DNA of 64,000 nt from Lachnospiraceae bacterium (GTDB lineage Bacteria > Bacillota > Clostridia > Lachnospirales > Lachnospiraceae), in NCBI GenBank assembly GCA_025758065.1, contig CP107199.1:784001-848000 (forward strand), given 5' to 3'. Each line of letters starts with the position of its first letter. The first letter of the stretch is position 1. Both the position numbers and the translations under genes were made by a program. Positions 15,683 through 23,202 of the stretch are shown here, one piece after another. The notes beneath the pieces are model-generated. The model saw only the letters and a program-made list of their open reading frames with translations. It ran no database searches and was not told the origin of the DNA.

Positions 15683-16959
15683 AGCCGTATCTCTTCCATT
15701 TTCTGGTTTCCCATTATAAGAATAGTTCCGGGGAAACGGCCGGCAAGAACTTTATTTACAGTAAAATCAAAGGTTCCGCTGAATTTCCGGGTTCCCGCCA
15801 TGTTGTAAATACAACAGGAATTATCATTATACAGCATTACCAGATCATCCTCTATGTCAAAACCGGTATACTGATAACTGAAGGTAGTCTCAAATACAGT
15901 GCTTCCATCCGGCTTATAAATGCGCAGACAGTATGGGTCAGCACCAGACCCATTATCCGTTATAACACCGGCATACTGATCATTATAGCTGATGCTGCGT
16001 ATATTTTCATCCAGCAATATCTGACTGGTGGATTCCGGAGAAGTTTCCACACGGGTAGAGAAAAACTGCAGTCCCTTATCAGTAAAGGCCACTGCATGGC
16101 TTTCATCCATAAACCGGACTCTTCCTGCCATGGCATCACTTAGATCCTCTGGAAGAAAAATGCCCACTACCCGTTTCGGGTCATTCTTTCCAAGGCCAAA
16201 ATTGTAAAATACGATCTTATTTTTGATCATTCCCTGTTCCAGATACATAAACGAGGTGATCCACTGGGTTCCGCCTGGTGAAAGGCTTACATCCACCGGA
16301 TAACCATCTCCGGAAAGAAGGGATTTCACATAAATATCCAGGGCACTTCCATCCTTTTTATACAGATAAATATAACTTGCCTTGGAATCCTCCTGTACAG
16401 AAGCTACCACTCCTTTTGCAGATACGGACAATGAAAGGACCGGCAGTGTGGTAGTAACCTGTCCCTGACAGCCACTGCGGTCGCAGATATAAATGGAATT
16501 TCCCTGTTTGTCCCCAATAGCTGCAAAATCGCCATTTACAGTGACAAAGGGTGATTTCATCTCATAACTCTGCATCCAGATGGCTTTTCCCCTGCTGTCT
16601 ATGTAAGAAGCTCCGTCCTTGGTGTACTTGATCACACCGTCACCAAACTCCATATATCCACAGAAACTACCTTCCCCCTGGATCGCTGCTTCCTGATTTT
16701 CCTCAGTCAGGCTCTTTTCCCACACCACCTGGAAATCATAGAAGGTATGATAGCGGTCATAATAATAAATACTAAAAGCAGCGCCGCCTAAAAGCACTGC
16801 TGCAATGATAAAGATCGTCATACGTTTTCTGACGGTCTTTTTATGGGCATTGCGGATCGCCTGTTCGCTTTCCTGTTCATTCTGGTACATAGGAGGAACG
16901 ATCTGGCGTCGCAGCTGCCTTTTTTTATTTTCACGGTTCATTAAACTGGAATTATCCAT
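15676..16959 (-). CDS. DUF5711 family membrane-anchored beta-propeller-like protein
   Basis: 427 residues with a basic cytoplasmic tail, one membrane helix (about 47-67, MTIFIIAAVLLGGAAFSIYY) and a large extracytoplasmic part. Repeated short beta-strand units (GDGVIKYTKDGASYIDSRGK, GDFAAIGDKQGNSIYICDRS) suggest a WD/PQQ-like propeller. This family is characteristic of Lachnospiraceae and relatives and has no assigned function. AGGAGA precedes the ATG. It sits between the LysM protein and glcK on the same strand. Confidence 0.75.
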   Translation of the reverse strand: MDNSSLMNRENKKRQLRRQIVPPMYQNEQESEQAIRNAHKKTVRKRMTIFIIAAVLLGGAAFSIYYYDRYHTFYDFQVVWEKSLTEENQEAAIQGEGSFCGYMEFGDGVIKYTKDGASYIDSRGKAIWMQSYEMKSPFVTVNGDFAAIGDKQGNSIYICDRSGCQGQVTTTLPVLSLSVSAKGVVASVQEDSKASYIYLYKKDGSALDIYVKSLLSGDGYPVDVSLSPGGTQWITSFMYLEQGMIKNKIVFYNFGLGKNDPKRVVGIFLPEDLSDAMAGRVRFMDESHAVAFTDKGLQFFSTRVETSPESTSQILLDENIRSISYNDQYAGVITDNGSGADPYCLRIYKPDGSTVFETTFSYQYTGFDIEDDLVMLYNDNSCCIYNMAGTRKFSGTFDFTVNKVLAGRFPGTILIMGNQKMEEIRLK

Positions 16960-17115
16960 CCTTGTCTCCTGTGAAATGTTCTTTTATAGCAATCGTATAA
17001 TGTTCATATTCTCTTACACCCGCTTAAGTATACAACATTTCACTGGAAAAATCGACAACTAATCCATGCAAATAGCTCTGAATAAATCTGAATATCTCTG
17101 ACTTTTTGGAACATT

Positions 17116-18393
17116 TCAGGGAAGCAGCAGCTTCTGGCCCGCATAAATACTGTTTTCATCTGTCAGGGAATTAATACGGCAGATCTCTTCCAGCTTTCTG
17201 ATATTATTGTACTCCTTAAAACAGATTCCATAAAGCGTCTCTCCTTCACCTACTATATATACTTTGTAAGATGGTGTGGAATTAGCAGGTTCTGCAAAAG
17301 CAGCAGTGGTTTGTGCAGATGCGCCATCTGTTGTTTCCGGTACAGATTCCTGACCGGAACCAGCCACCTTGGACTGCAGCATCTGTCCTGACCGGGCTGT
17401 ATCTTCGTTTGTCCCGGAAACAGCATCTGTCTGCCCTGAAACCATTGCATCTGCGGCACCAGCTTCACTTCCACTCTCTGAAGTGTCTGTTTCAGTTCCA
17501 GACAACCCATCATCCGGCACCATAGTCTCCGGCAATACCTCCATGGCTGATTCCCGGCTTTTTTTCTCCCCCTCACTCGGATATACACCGCCTCTTGCTT
17601 CCCGGATCACTGCCCCCAGGTCTGCTGATGCCACTACCTCTTCCATTTCATGAAGCTTTTTATAATTATTGAACATGGCAACACCTCCGGCCAGTACCAT
17701 GACTGCCAGTACGCTGCAAAGGCCGGAAAGGACATTTACCGTACTTTTCTGCTGTACAGCCGCCGTTCTGTGCTCGTCCATTTTTTTGCGGAAATCACGG
17801 ATCGCCCGGTCATCTGTCCTGCTTTCCTCCCGAAGGATATCCTTTCTGGCAATCATATAATCCTGCATCAGCTGGTTACGCTCATAATAAATGCTGTAGC
17901 CGCGCAGCTGATAAAAGCCATCTGTGGATGTGATGTAAACCGCTTCTTCCCCATCCAGACCGCTGTTTAAATACATCAGCTGGTTTTTTCCTGTAAAATA
18001 CTGGCTGTGCTGCCGCCAGTAATTCAGCGGATTTAAGGTAATGCCTTCTCCTGCGCATAAAAACCAGCCCTGGACCGTTCTTCTTGGGAACATGGTCTCT
18101 ACCTGTTGATATGCCCTTTTCCAGGCTTCCTCTGTAAATACCACCTTTTCACCGTCCTGAGGCAGCAGTTCCATCTCCATGGCACCATCCACAAATACAT
18201 ACGGCATGTCCTCATGGATCTCCCGGTTTCCAAGAAGCAGCCCCACACGGAGATTCTGCCCATTTCCTGGTTTCAGCCGCTTTAAATATGTATTCACATA
18301 ATCTTCCACATAAAGCCGCAATACTGTATCACGTTCCCCGATCTGCCGGATATTTTTCGGCAGTTTGGGATAAAGCTCATATAATTCGCCCAT
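17116..18393 (-). CDS. Membrane protein with degenerate MPN/JAB-like domain and C-terminal LysM
   Basis: 425 residues from an ATG with AGGGG 8 nt upstream; the frame also has a GTG 9 bp earlier. The N-terminal 170 residues resemble an MPN/JAB fold (VGLLLGNREIHEDMPYVFVD, then TEEAWKRAYQQVETMFPRR and VQGWFLCAGEG). The metal-binding HxH of active JAB enzymes, expected after GW, is replaced by FLCAG, so it would be inactive. A membrane helix follows (about 222-242), then a Ser/Thr/Glu-rich linker. A LysM domain (YIVGEGETLYGICFKEYNNI) binds peptidoglycan outside the cell. The domain assignment of the N-terminus is an inference. Confidence 0.65.
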   Translation of the reverse strand: MGELYELYPKLPKNIRQIGERDTVLRLYVEDYVNTYLKRLKPGNGQNLRVGLLLGNREIHEDMPYVFVDGAMEMELLPQDGEKVVFTEEAWKRAYQQVETMFPRRTVQGWFLCAGEGITLNPLNYWRQHSQYFTGKNQLMYLNSGLDGEEAVYITSTDGFYQLRGYSIYYERNQLMQDYMIARKDILREESRTDDRAIRDFRKKMDEHRTAAVQQKSTVNVLSGLCSVLAVMVLAGGVAMFNNYKKLHEMEEVVASADLGAVIREARGGVYPSEGEKKSRESAMEVLPETMVPDDGLSGTETDTSESGSEAGAADAMVSGQTDAVSGTNEDTARSGQMLQSKVAGSGQESVPETTDGASAQTTAAFAEPANSTPSYKVYIVGEGETLYGICFKEYNNIRKLEEICRINSLTDENSIYAGQKLLLP

Positions 18394-18462
18394 ATTTAAC
18401 ACCCCTTTTGCTGTTCCTATATGTTCTCACATAAGAATAGCAAAAGAGGTGCTAAATTTTTG

Positions 18463-19062
18463 TCATATTATGGCTGTATTTTCCCAAAATCGTTCGACAA
18501 GGGCAATGCTTTCACATATACAGTCTGCCATTTTCATCACCATAGAAAGCCTCACACTCTGGAGCATCACAGGATCATGATTGCCTGCACCGCCCACGAT
18601 CCCGGTAATGGAAATATCCCCTACTTCTCCCAGTTCCTTGGAAACTCCCAGTCCCGGCTGCAGTGCCCCTTTTCCCAATGTTGCAAATCCAACGTGATCC
18701 GGACTTCCTACGGATGCATCGATGGCCACTACCACATGATTTGGGAAATGGTTGTGTATATAGGCTGCATAAAGCTCTAAGTTCATGGCATGGACCGGCT
18801 TATCCAGAGTTCCGATCACAGCCGCCTTTTTCAATCTGTATTTTCGAAGCTTATGCCCCACCAGCGGCCCCAGACTGTCCCCTGTAGAACGATCTGTACC
18901 GATACACAGAAATATTACCCCTGCTTTCTGTTTTTCTACCATTTCCTCGGCGATCAGCTGGTTCAAATTCACCGCAAACCGCTCCGCCTCAAACTCCCCC
19001 ATTGTATCATAATAAGAAATATCGTCTCTTCGCTGCATACGAAAAGACTTCCACAATCTCAT
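18463..19062 (-). CDS. yyaC: YyaC-like sporulation protein (GPR-related)
   Basis: 199 residues from an ATG (19062) with GGAG 9 nt upstream; a GTG at 19077 has no spaced site. The core FLCIGTDRSTGDSLGPLVGH and VVAIDASVGSPDHVGFATLG matches the YyaC family, related to the spore germination protease GPR fold. GNHDPVMLQSVRLSMVMKMA is near the end. It supports an endospore-forming host. It precedes the LysM protein gene on the same strand by 69 bp. Confidence 0.85.
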   Translation of the reverse strand: MRLWKSFRMQRRDDISYYDTMGEFEAERFAVNLNQLIAEEMVEKQKAGVIFLCIGTDRSTGDSLGPLVGHKLRKYRLKKAAVIGTLDKPVHAMNLELYAAYIHNHFPNHVVVAIDASVGSPDHVGFATLGKGALQPGLGVSKELGEVGDISITGIVGGAGNHDPVMLQSVRLSMVMKMADCICESIALVERFWENTAII

Positions 19063-19459
19063 CGCCAAGTTCTCCACCCCGGTATCCGTTTCATGTTTGC
19101 CTGTTTTCTTATAACCAGTACATCGTTTCGTAAATAACTGTACTGATTCCGTTTTTATAGTATAGGCGACAGTGATGAGTTTTATTCAATATTCTTAATT
19201 CTTAATCCCGTTTGTCAGCAAAAAGAAAATCTCATATACTCCAAATTCAGCTACCACCTAATAGCTTAGATTTGGTTAGCAGGATTTTTTTGACCAAGAA
19301 AAAAAGCGGAGATGGTCCAGCATGTCCTGCTATCCATTTCCACTTTAGTATACTAAATCCTCCCCTGCGGAATATATATAGCACCATTCCCCTCGCCTCA
19401 ATATGAATTGACTTTTCTCAATTAAGAATTATTTTCCCCCAATAAATACAAATTGACCA
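19063..19459. other. Gap between yyaC and the nuclease gene
   Basis: About 400 bp without a supported gene. It holds the second short repeat (19115-19152) and then AT-rich sequence with a nested inverted repeat: AGCAGGA with TCCTGCT (about 19278-19338) enclosing GACC/GGTC. No promoter or RNA family was recognised. Confidence 0.5.
19115..19152. repeat. Short dispersed repeat, copy 2
   Basis: CCAGTACATCGTTTCGTAAA continues to TAACTGTACTGATTCCGT, nearly identical to 14082-14118. CAGTAC and GTACTG form a terminal stem. It lies just upstream of yyaC. Confidence 0.65.
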
Positions 19460-20134
19460 TTACAATGAAATCAATGATTTCAACGCATCTGTGAAACCAT
19501 CTTTTTCTATTTGAAATAGATCTTTCTTTATTTCGTAAAACAATTTATTGTATGTATCATCAGCATCTGTCTTTTGTAAAACAAACATAATCTTCTGTGG
19601 ATCTGAGCAATAATTCGTAATAGCACTGTTCAGTAATGTCGTTGGAACAGATGCCTTTGTCCGGTCAACCTGATTAGTTCCCTTTTTCTTTATTCGCGAA
19701 TCGTATCCTATTACCCCTGTTGAATTTCCAGTAGCCATTTCAAAGTCATTGTCTCGTGTTACTAAATCTTTTTCTCCGATCTTATAACACTTACTATTTC
19801 TCAGATCCAATATTTTCTCCATTACTCCTATTTTTGAATACATGGTGCTTGCATCTCTCCGTGGCTTACATTGCTCCCTGGTAATTTCTCCCGATATACA
19901 AGCTTCATAAAATTCATTGGCATTTAGGGACTCACTCTTTATCCCTGCCAAATGCATGAAATTATTCTTACCAAACCGGACTTCATAATGGTCATAGGTA
20001 TCTGACTTGCTCTTTCTAAATATGAACAATAAGGTAGTATCAACGTATTCCGAATATAAAGTTGCGCTTTTACGCAATATAGTTAACATTTCCTCAGACG
20101 TCAATATTCTTACATTCCGTGCCGTACATTTCAT
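19460..20134 (-). CDS. PBECR4-like nuclease-fold protein, candidate toxin
   Basis: 224 residues. The segment NFMHLAGIKSESLNANEFYE then ACISGEITREQC resembles the PBECR4 group (phage-barnase-EndoU-colicin E5/D-RelE-like nucleases): a conserved HLxG, then an alpha-helical segment ending in SGxIT. Charged residues include PRRDASTMYSKIGVMEKILD and a later KKGTNQVDRTKASVP. AAGGGGAAAT precedes the ATG. Immediately upstream on the same strand is an intrinsic terminator, and before it a structured RNA region with its own strong promoter. The gene therefore needs read-through or processing, as in type III toxin-antitoxin loci. It sits in a decayed defence island. Catalytic residues are not established and activity is inference. 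Confidence 0.55.
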   Translation of the reverse strand: MKCTARNVRILTSEEMLTILRKSATLYSEYVDTTLLFIFRKSKSDTYDHYEVRFGKNNFMHLAGIKSESLNANEFYEACISGEITREQCKPRRDASTMYSKIGVMEKILDLRNSKCYKIGEKDLVTRDNDFEMATGNSTGVIGYDSRIKKKGTNQVDRTKASVPTTLLNSAITNYCSDPQKIMFVLQKTDADDTYNKLFYEIKKDLFQIEKDGFTDALKSLISL

Positions 20135-20149
20135 ATTTCCCCTTAACGT

Positions 20150-20181
20150 AAAAGAGAAACCTTTGTATCAAAGGTTTCTCC
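20150..20181 (-). terminator. Intrinsic terminator between the RNA and the nuclease gene
   Basis: GAGAAACCTTTG pairs with CAAAGGGTTTCTC (12 bp, one bulged base, 3-nt loop), followed by TTTT on the minus strand. It ends 15 nt before the nuclease start codon, leaving just enough room for the ribosome site. Confidence 0.75.
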
Positions 20182-20363
20182 ATAATTCTCATAAAACTGG
20201 TTTCATTATGGTGCTTTGCCACCAAATTACAGGCATTTCACCTATCCGGCTTGATTATCCTCTGGCTGAAGAGTAAGCGCAAAGTTTTAACGTTGCCAGC
20301 GCAACGGAAGCAAACACCTTATGCTTCGTATCCTGAAATCAGGAAGAGATTTCTCTCTTGGTA
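20150..20363 (-). ncRNA. Putative structured RNA upstream of the PBECR4-like gene
   Basis: From a predicted start about 7 nt after TATAAT to the terminator T-run is about 214 nt with no ORF of note. The minus strand folds into a run of hairpins. The first is AAGAGA-GAAA-TCTCTT with a GNRA tetraloop. Then come CCTG-ATTT-CAGG, GAAGCA/TGCTTC, CGTTGC-GCTG-GCAACG, GGTG/CACC, a CCATAAT/ATTATGG stem and the terminator hairpin. It is not tandemly repeated, unlike ToxI/CptI antitoxins, and no Rfam family was recognised by eye. It could be an RNA antitoxin, a nuclease guide or substrate, or a leader regulating the nuclease. Confidence 0.55.
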
Positions 20364-20369
20364 CTTATA

Positions 20370-20398
20370 TTATACTCAGCATCTCTGAAAATAGCAAT
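20370..20398 (-). promoter_or_regulatory. Strong sigma-A-type promoter for the RNA/nuclease unit
   Basis: On the minus strand TTGCTA, a 17-bp spacer, then a consensus TATAAT. It lies inside the truncated end of the RNA-ligase remnant, so the unit carries its own promoter. Confidence 0.75.
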
Positions 20399-20787
20399 CT
20401 TTTTTTAATTTTATGACTGGAATATTATTCTCCCTTAAGCGCTCTTCGATCTTATGCTCATGAGCATATTTCCATATGGCACATTTATCGTTATCTTCAT
20501 ATTCGTAGTTTCGTCTGCATACTCCGAAATTACCGTCTTTCCAGTACATGGTCACGCTGGTTCCATCCATCTTGGTACTGATATAGTAGGCAGAAACCGC
20601 TTTGAACTCACTGATCAGTTCCGGGTAAAACTACACTCTAAGTTCATCCGTCTTAGTAATTCCATAAGGGAATTCTCCGATTACCGTTCCGCTGCTGGTC
20701 ACTTTTTCCTCAATTTCCCATTTGAGTACCCCAAGAAGTTCTGTCACATACCGGCAGAAAGGCATCCACTTCAAAATATACACAGTT
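20376..20787 (-). pseudogene. RNA ligase (DRB0094/Rnl-type) remnant
   Basis: Read across frames, the minus strand gives VYFEVDAFLP, then VTELLGVLKWEIEEK, GEFPYGITKTDELRV, a TAG stop, FYPELISEFKAVSAYYISTK and MDGTSVTMYWKDGNFGVCRR. These match the N-terminal half of DRB0094-type ATP-dependent RNA ligases, including the nucleotidyl-accepting lysine motif (STKMDGTS). About 90 residues are deleted after FLP, with a frameshift. There is one in-frame stop, and the gene is cut off after IEERLRENN. Non-functional. Confidence 0.7.
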
Positions 20788-21045
20788 ATCTCCACAATTC
20801 GACATGTTGTAAATAAAAGAATCGTCTTTCAACATAAGAATCAAAACTTTCACTCCGCCAGACAATTCGCGTGGCGTTATGGCTCCCAGTATAGGACTGT
20901 CAATAATATGTGAACTGATAACTGTGCAATGATCCACATCCTGGATATGTATTCCCACTTCATTGCACAATCCTTCATTTTTTAAAAAAGAAGGATCTGA
21001 TATGCGTTCCCGGATACGGTCCAGATCCTGTTTCAGATTACTCAT
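20710..21045 (-). pseudogene. brxB: brxB (DUF1788) head fused to DUF4869 and RNA-ligase fragments
   Basis: A 111-residue chimeric frame. Residues 1-35 (LDRIRERISDPSFLKNEGLC, then NEVG) are the N-terminus of BrxB/DUF1788. About 37-88 (SSHIIDSPILGAITPRELSG, then GVKVLILMLKDD) look like DUF4869. About 84-102 (NCVYFEVDAFLPVCDR) enter the RNA-ligase remnant, and the end is out of frame. The DUF4869/ligase join falls at a shared CGDNC-type sequence, suggesting deletion by microhomology. The ATG overlaps the brxA stop (ATGA), the normal brxA-brxB arrangement. No BrxC, PglX, PglZ or BrxL follows. Confidence 0.65.
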
Positions 21046-21668
21046 ATCATTCCCTCTCTTTCTTCCCGGAAACAGTTAAACGCTTCCAATGCCTCTGTAT
21101 TTTTGTTTTCGCGGATGCCTTTCTCCAGTTCTTCACACAAAAGCAATGTATTTAATTTTGATGCCCGTATATTATCTAAAATCTCTGTTTCCACCAATAT
21201 CTTCACCAAAACCTGGCTTATCCTTGAAATCGTTGATGGGCTCCAACCAGCCACTTCATCATTTTGTGCCTGAAGCCGGGTCAGAAAAACATACACGTCC
21301 TTTTTAGAGAAAGAAAGATCCTGCTGCCTGTATTTTTCACCGATCACATCTACCATGAATTCCCATACAAGGCGGTTCTGACACATCATGGCATAAAGAT
21401 TGATCTGCTTAGCCGCATCCATTGGCGCCAAAAGGATCTCTCGCTGCAAATTTTCATTTTCAAGAGCATCCAGCCGTTTGTAGCAGGCTCTTACCATTCG
21501 GGAAACCTGACGTTCTGTAGGATATTGAAAAAGATTATTTTCCCTGACCTCTTCTATGGCTTTTTCAATAGGTACATTCTGTGTATAAAAACGAGCTGCA
21601 ATGCGCATTTCATAAAAAAGGAATTTTTCTGCTGTGATCGCTCCATTATATTTCATTGAATGAGACAT
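21042..21668 (-). CDS. brxA: BREX protein BrxA (DUF1819), orphaned
   Basis: 208 residues, about normal length for BrxA. Family features are EVRENNLFQYPTERQVSRMV, INLYAMMCQNRLVWEFMVDV and VAGWSPSTISRISQVLVKIL. BrxA is a DNA-binding helical protein encoded at the start of type 1 BREX phage-defence operons. GGAGAAG lies 7 nt upstream of the ATG. The reading frame is intact, but the downstream operon is deleted within brxB, so BREX restriction cannot operate from this locus. A palindromic operator and a divergent HTH gene lie upstream. Confidence 0.82.
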   Translation of the reverse strand: MSHSMKYNGAITAEKFLFYEMRIAARFYTQNVPIEKAIEEVRENNLFQYPTERQVSRMVRACYKRLDALENENLQREILLAPMDAAKQINLYAMMCQNRLVWEFMVDVIGEKYRQQDLSFSKKDVYVFLTRLQAQNDEVAGWSPSTISRISQVLVKILVETEILDNIRASKLNTLLLCEELEKGIRENKNTEALEAFNCFREEREGMI

Positions 21669-21713
21669 ATAACTTCTCCGTTTGTGTAGTATTACGTTTT
21701 TGCATCCATATAC

Positions 21714-21739
21714 AAAGTTACTATATACATAGTAACTTT
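21714..21739. promoter_or_regulatory. 26-bp palindromic operator between brxA and the HTH gene
   Basis: Perfect 11-bp arms (AAAGTTACTAT and its complement) around a 4-bp centre, located in the divergent intergenic region. It is probably bound by the HTH protein encoded at 21798, controlling both genes. Confidence 0.7.
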
Positions 21740-21797
21740 ACTGATTAGATTCGTCAAGCTGTTACTTTTCAGCTAGTATAAAAACAGGGGGTAAACC

Positions 21798-22064
21798 ATG
21801 GAAAAAGAAATCATCACGATCAATGAATACGGGTATGTTGAAATTGAGCTTAAATCTCCCATGGATGCCAAAGGCATTACCAGAAATGCTCTGGCTCGTA
21901 AGATCAATACCCGTTTTGAAGTAGTAGACAAATGGTATAGAGGACAGGTAGAAAAGATAGACGGAGATATTCTCGCCCGGATCTGTTATGTTCTTGACTG
22001 TAAGCCAGGTGACATCATCCATTATCACTGTCCAGAAGAAAAAAAGACACAGCAGAAAGCGTAA
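21798..22064 (+). CDS. Small HTH (Xre/Cro-type) regulator
   Basis: 88 residues with a helix-turn-helix of Xre type: GITRNALARKINTRFEVVDK, WYRGQVEKIDGDILARICYV, then LDCKPGDIIHY, the usual C-terminal signature of small Xre regulators. AGGGGG lies upstream of the ATG. It is divergent from brxA and the 26-bp palindrome sits between them, so it is probably the island's local repressor. The coding end overlaps an intrinsic terminator. Confidence 0.8.
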   Translation: MEKEIITINEYGYVEIELKSPMDAKGITRNALARKINTRFEVVDKWYRGQVEKIDGDILARICYVLDCKPGDIIHYHCPEEKKTQQKA

Positions 22065-22085
22065 ATTGCATTTCTGCTGTGTCTT
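22044..22085. terminator. Bidirectional terminator overlapping the HTH gene end
   Basis: AAGACACAGCAGAAA pairs perfectly with TTTCTGCTGTGTCTT; its left arm is within the last codons of the HTH gene. A-rich sequence before and T-rich after allow use by the converging nucleotidyltransferase gene. Confidence 0.85.
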
Positions 22086-22125
22086 CTATAAATTACGTAG
22101 TATATTTTCTACATTACCTGTTTAA

Positions 22126-23046
22126 TTAATCAAACAGCTTCTCTTTATAAACTCCGGCGCTGATCAGGCCTCTGATGGCATCTACAACTGCCTGCTTGTC
22201 TTCTTTATAGGTAACGCCAAACCACTTATCTGGTGTATCCAGAACACGGACCTTTGCTTTGCCTTCGTGTACTAACTGATCAATGATCTTTGGAAGGAGG
22301 TATTCTGCTTTGATATCACCTGGCTTTAAGTTATCTAAGAATTCAGGAAATCCTTTTTCCAGTTCGTTTAAGAAGCTGACCGGAAGTCCCCACATATTCA
22401 TGGAAACCAGCTGCTCAGGAAGCACTTTTACAGGATTTCCTGCATCATCTGATGCGTGAAGCCCATCTTCCATCATGCGGATATTATAAGTCTCTGTTAC
22501 TTTTTTCAGAATGCCATTTTCCTCTTCGCAGACACCTCTGGTAACAGCGCCGTTGTCGCTTAAGGTATTCTTTAAGATAAAACCGCCCATGCAGATGTCA
22601 TAAACATCTCCGTCCTCTTTCATCTCATTTACCATATATTCATGGATCTTGCAGAAGCCTTTTTTTCCGTAATAGTCATCTGCATTGATAACGAGGAATG
22701 GACAGTCGATCAGGCCCTTTACAGTAAGAACTGCCTGACCGGTTCCCCACGGCTTGGTACGTCCTTCTGTCACTTCATATCCTTCTGGAAGAGCATCCAG
22801 CTCCTGGTATGCGTAGATGACCGGGATCTGTTTTTCGATCCTGTTTCCGATGATCTCCTTAAAATCCTTTTCCAGATCTTTACGGATAATAAATACTACT
22901 TTATTAAATCCTGCTTCAATAGCATCATGAATGGAATAATCCATGATGATCTCACCATTTGGGCCAACCGGTGCTAACTGCTTAATTCCGCCGCCAAAAC
23001 GGCTGCCAATACCAGCTGCCATGATCACCAATGCAGTTTCTTTCAT
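22126..23046 (-). CDS. Sugar-phosphate nucleotidyltransferase
   Basis: 306 residues. The N-terminal NTP-binding signature is LVIMAAGIGSRFGGGIKQLA, followed by GNRIEKQIPVIYAYQELDAL, TKPWGTGQAVL (base/sugar site) and the metal-binding LVINADDYYG. The family joins NTP to sugar-1-phosphates for envelope or glycan precursors; the particular sugar cannot be read from sequence. AAGGAGA precedes the ATG. It stands alone, convergent with the HTH gene. Confidence 0.8.
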   Translation of the reverse strand: MKETALVIMAAGIGSRFGGGIKQLAPVGPNGEIIMDYSIHDAIEAGFNKVVFIIRKDLEKDFKEIIGNRIEKQIPVIYAYQELDALPEGYEVTEGRTKPWGTGQAVLTVKGLIDCPFLVINADDYYGKKGFCKIHEYMVNEMKEDGDVYDICMGGFILKNTLSDNGAVTRGVCEEENGILKKVTETYNIRMMEDGLHASDDAGNPVKVLPEQLVSMNMWGLPVSFLNELEKGFPEFLDNLKPGDIKAEYLLPKIIDQLVHEGKAKVRVLDTPDKWFGVTYKEDKQAVVDAIRGLISAGVYKEKLFD

Positions 23047-23202
23047 ACTTTTTCTCCTTAAACCACGTATTTAATAAGACTTTTATAAAACCACAGAAAT
23101 CCATGTTCTGCGCATTGGTTACACTATAGCACACTTTCTTTTAAAAGGCAAAACCAATACCCCATGAAAATCATTAAATAAGTCTTAAAAATACGGAAAT
23201 CC

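Noticed and set aside
20150..20363. Assigning the RNA as 6S, tmRNA, SRP, RNase P or a known riboswitch
   Set aside because: Conserved cores of these RNAs (for example the RNase P GAGGAAAGTCC segment or the cobalamin box) are not present, and it is a run of separate hairpins rather than one long 6S-like stem.
20150..20363. Classic ToxI-like tandem repeats as the antitoxin
   Set aside because: No direct repeats of 25-45 bp are seen; the analogy is limited to the gene-RNA-terminator layout.
20376..20570. A 64-residue ORF as a small gene
   Set aside because: It continues upstream through a TAG into clear RNA-ligase sequence, so it is a fragment of a dead gene.
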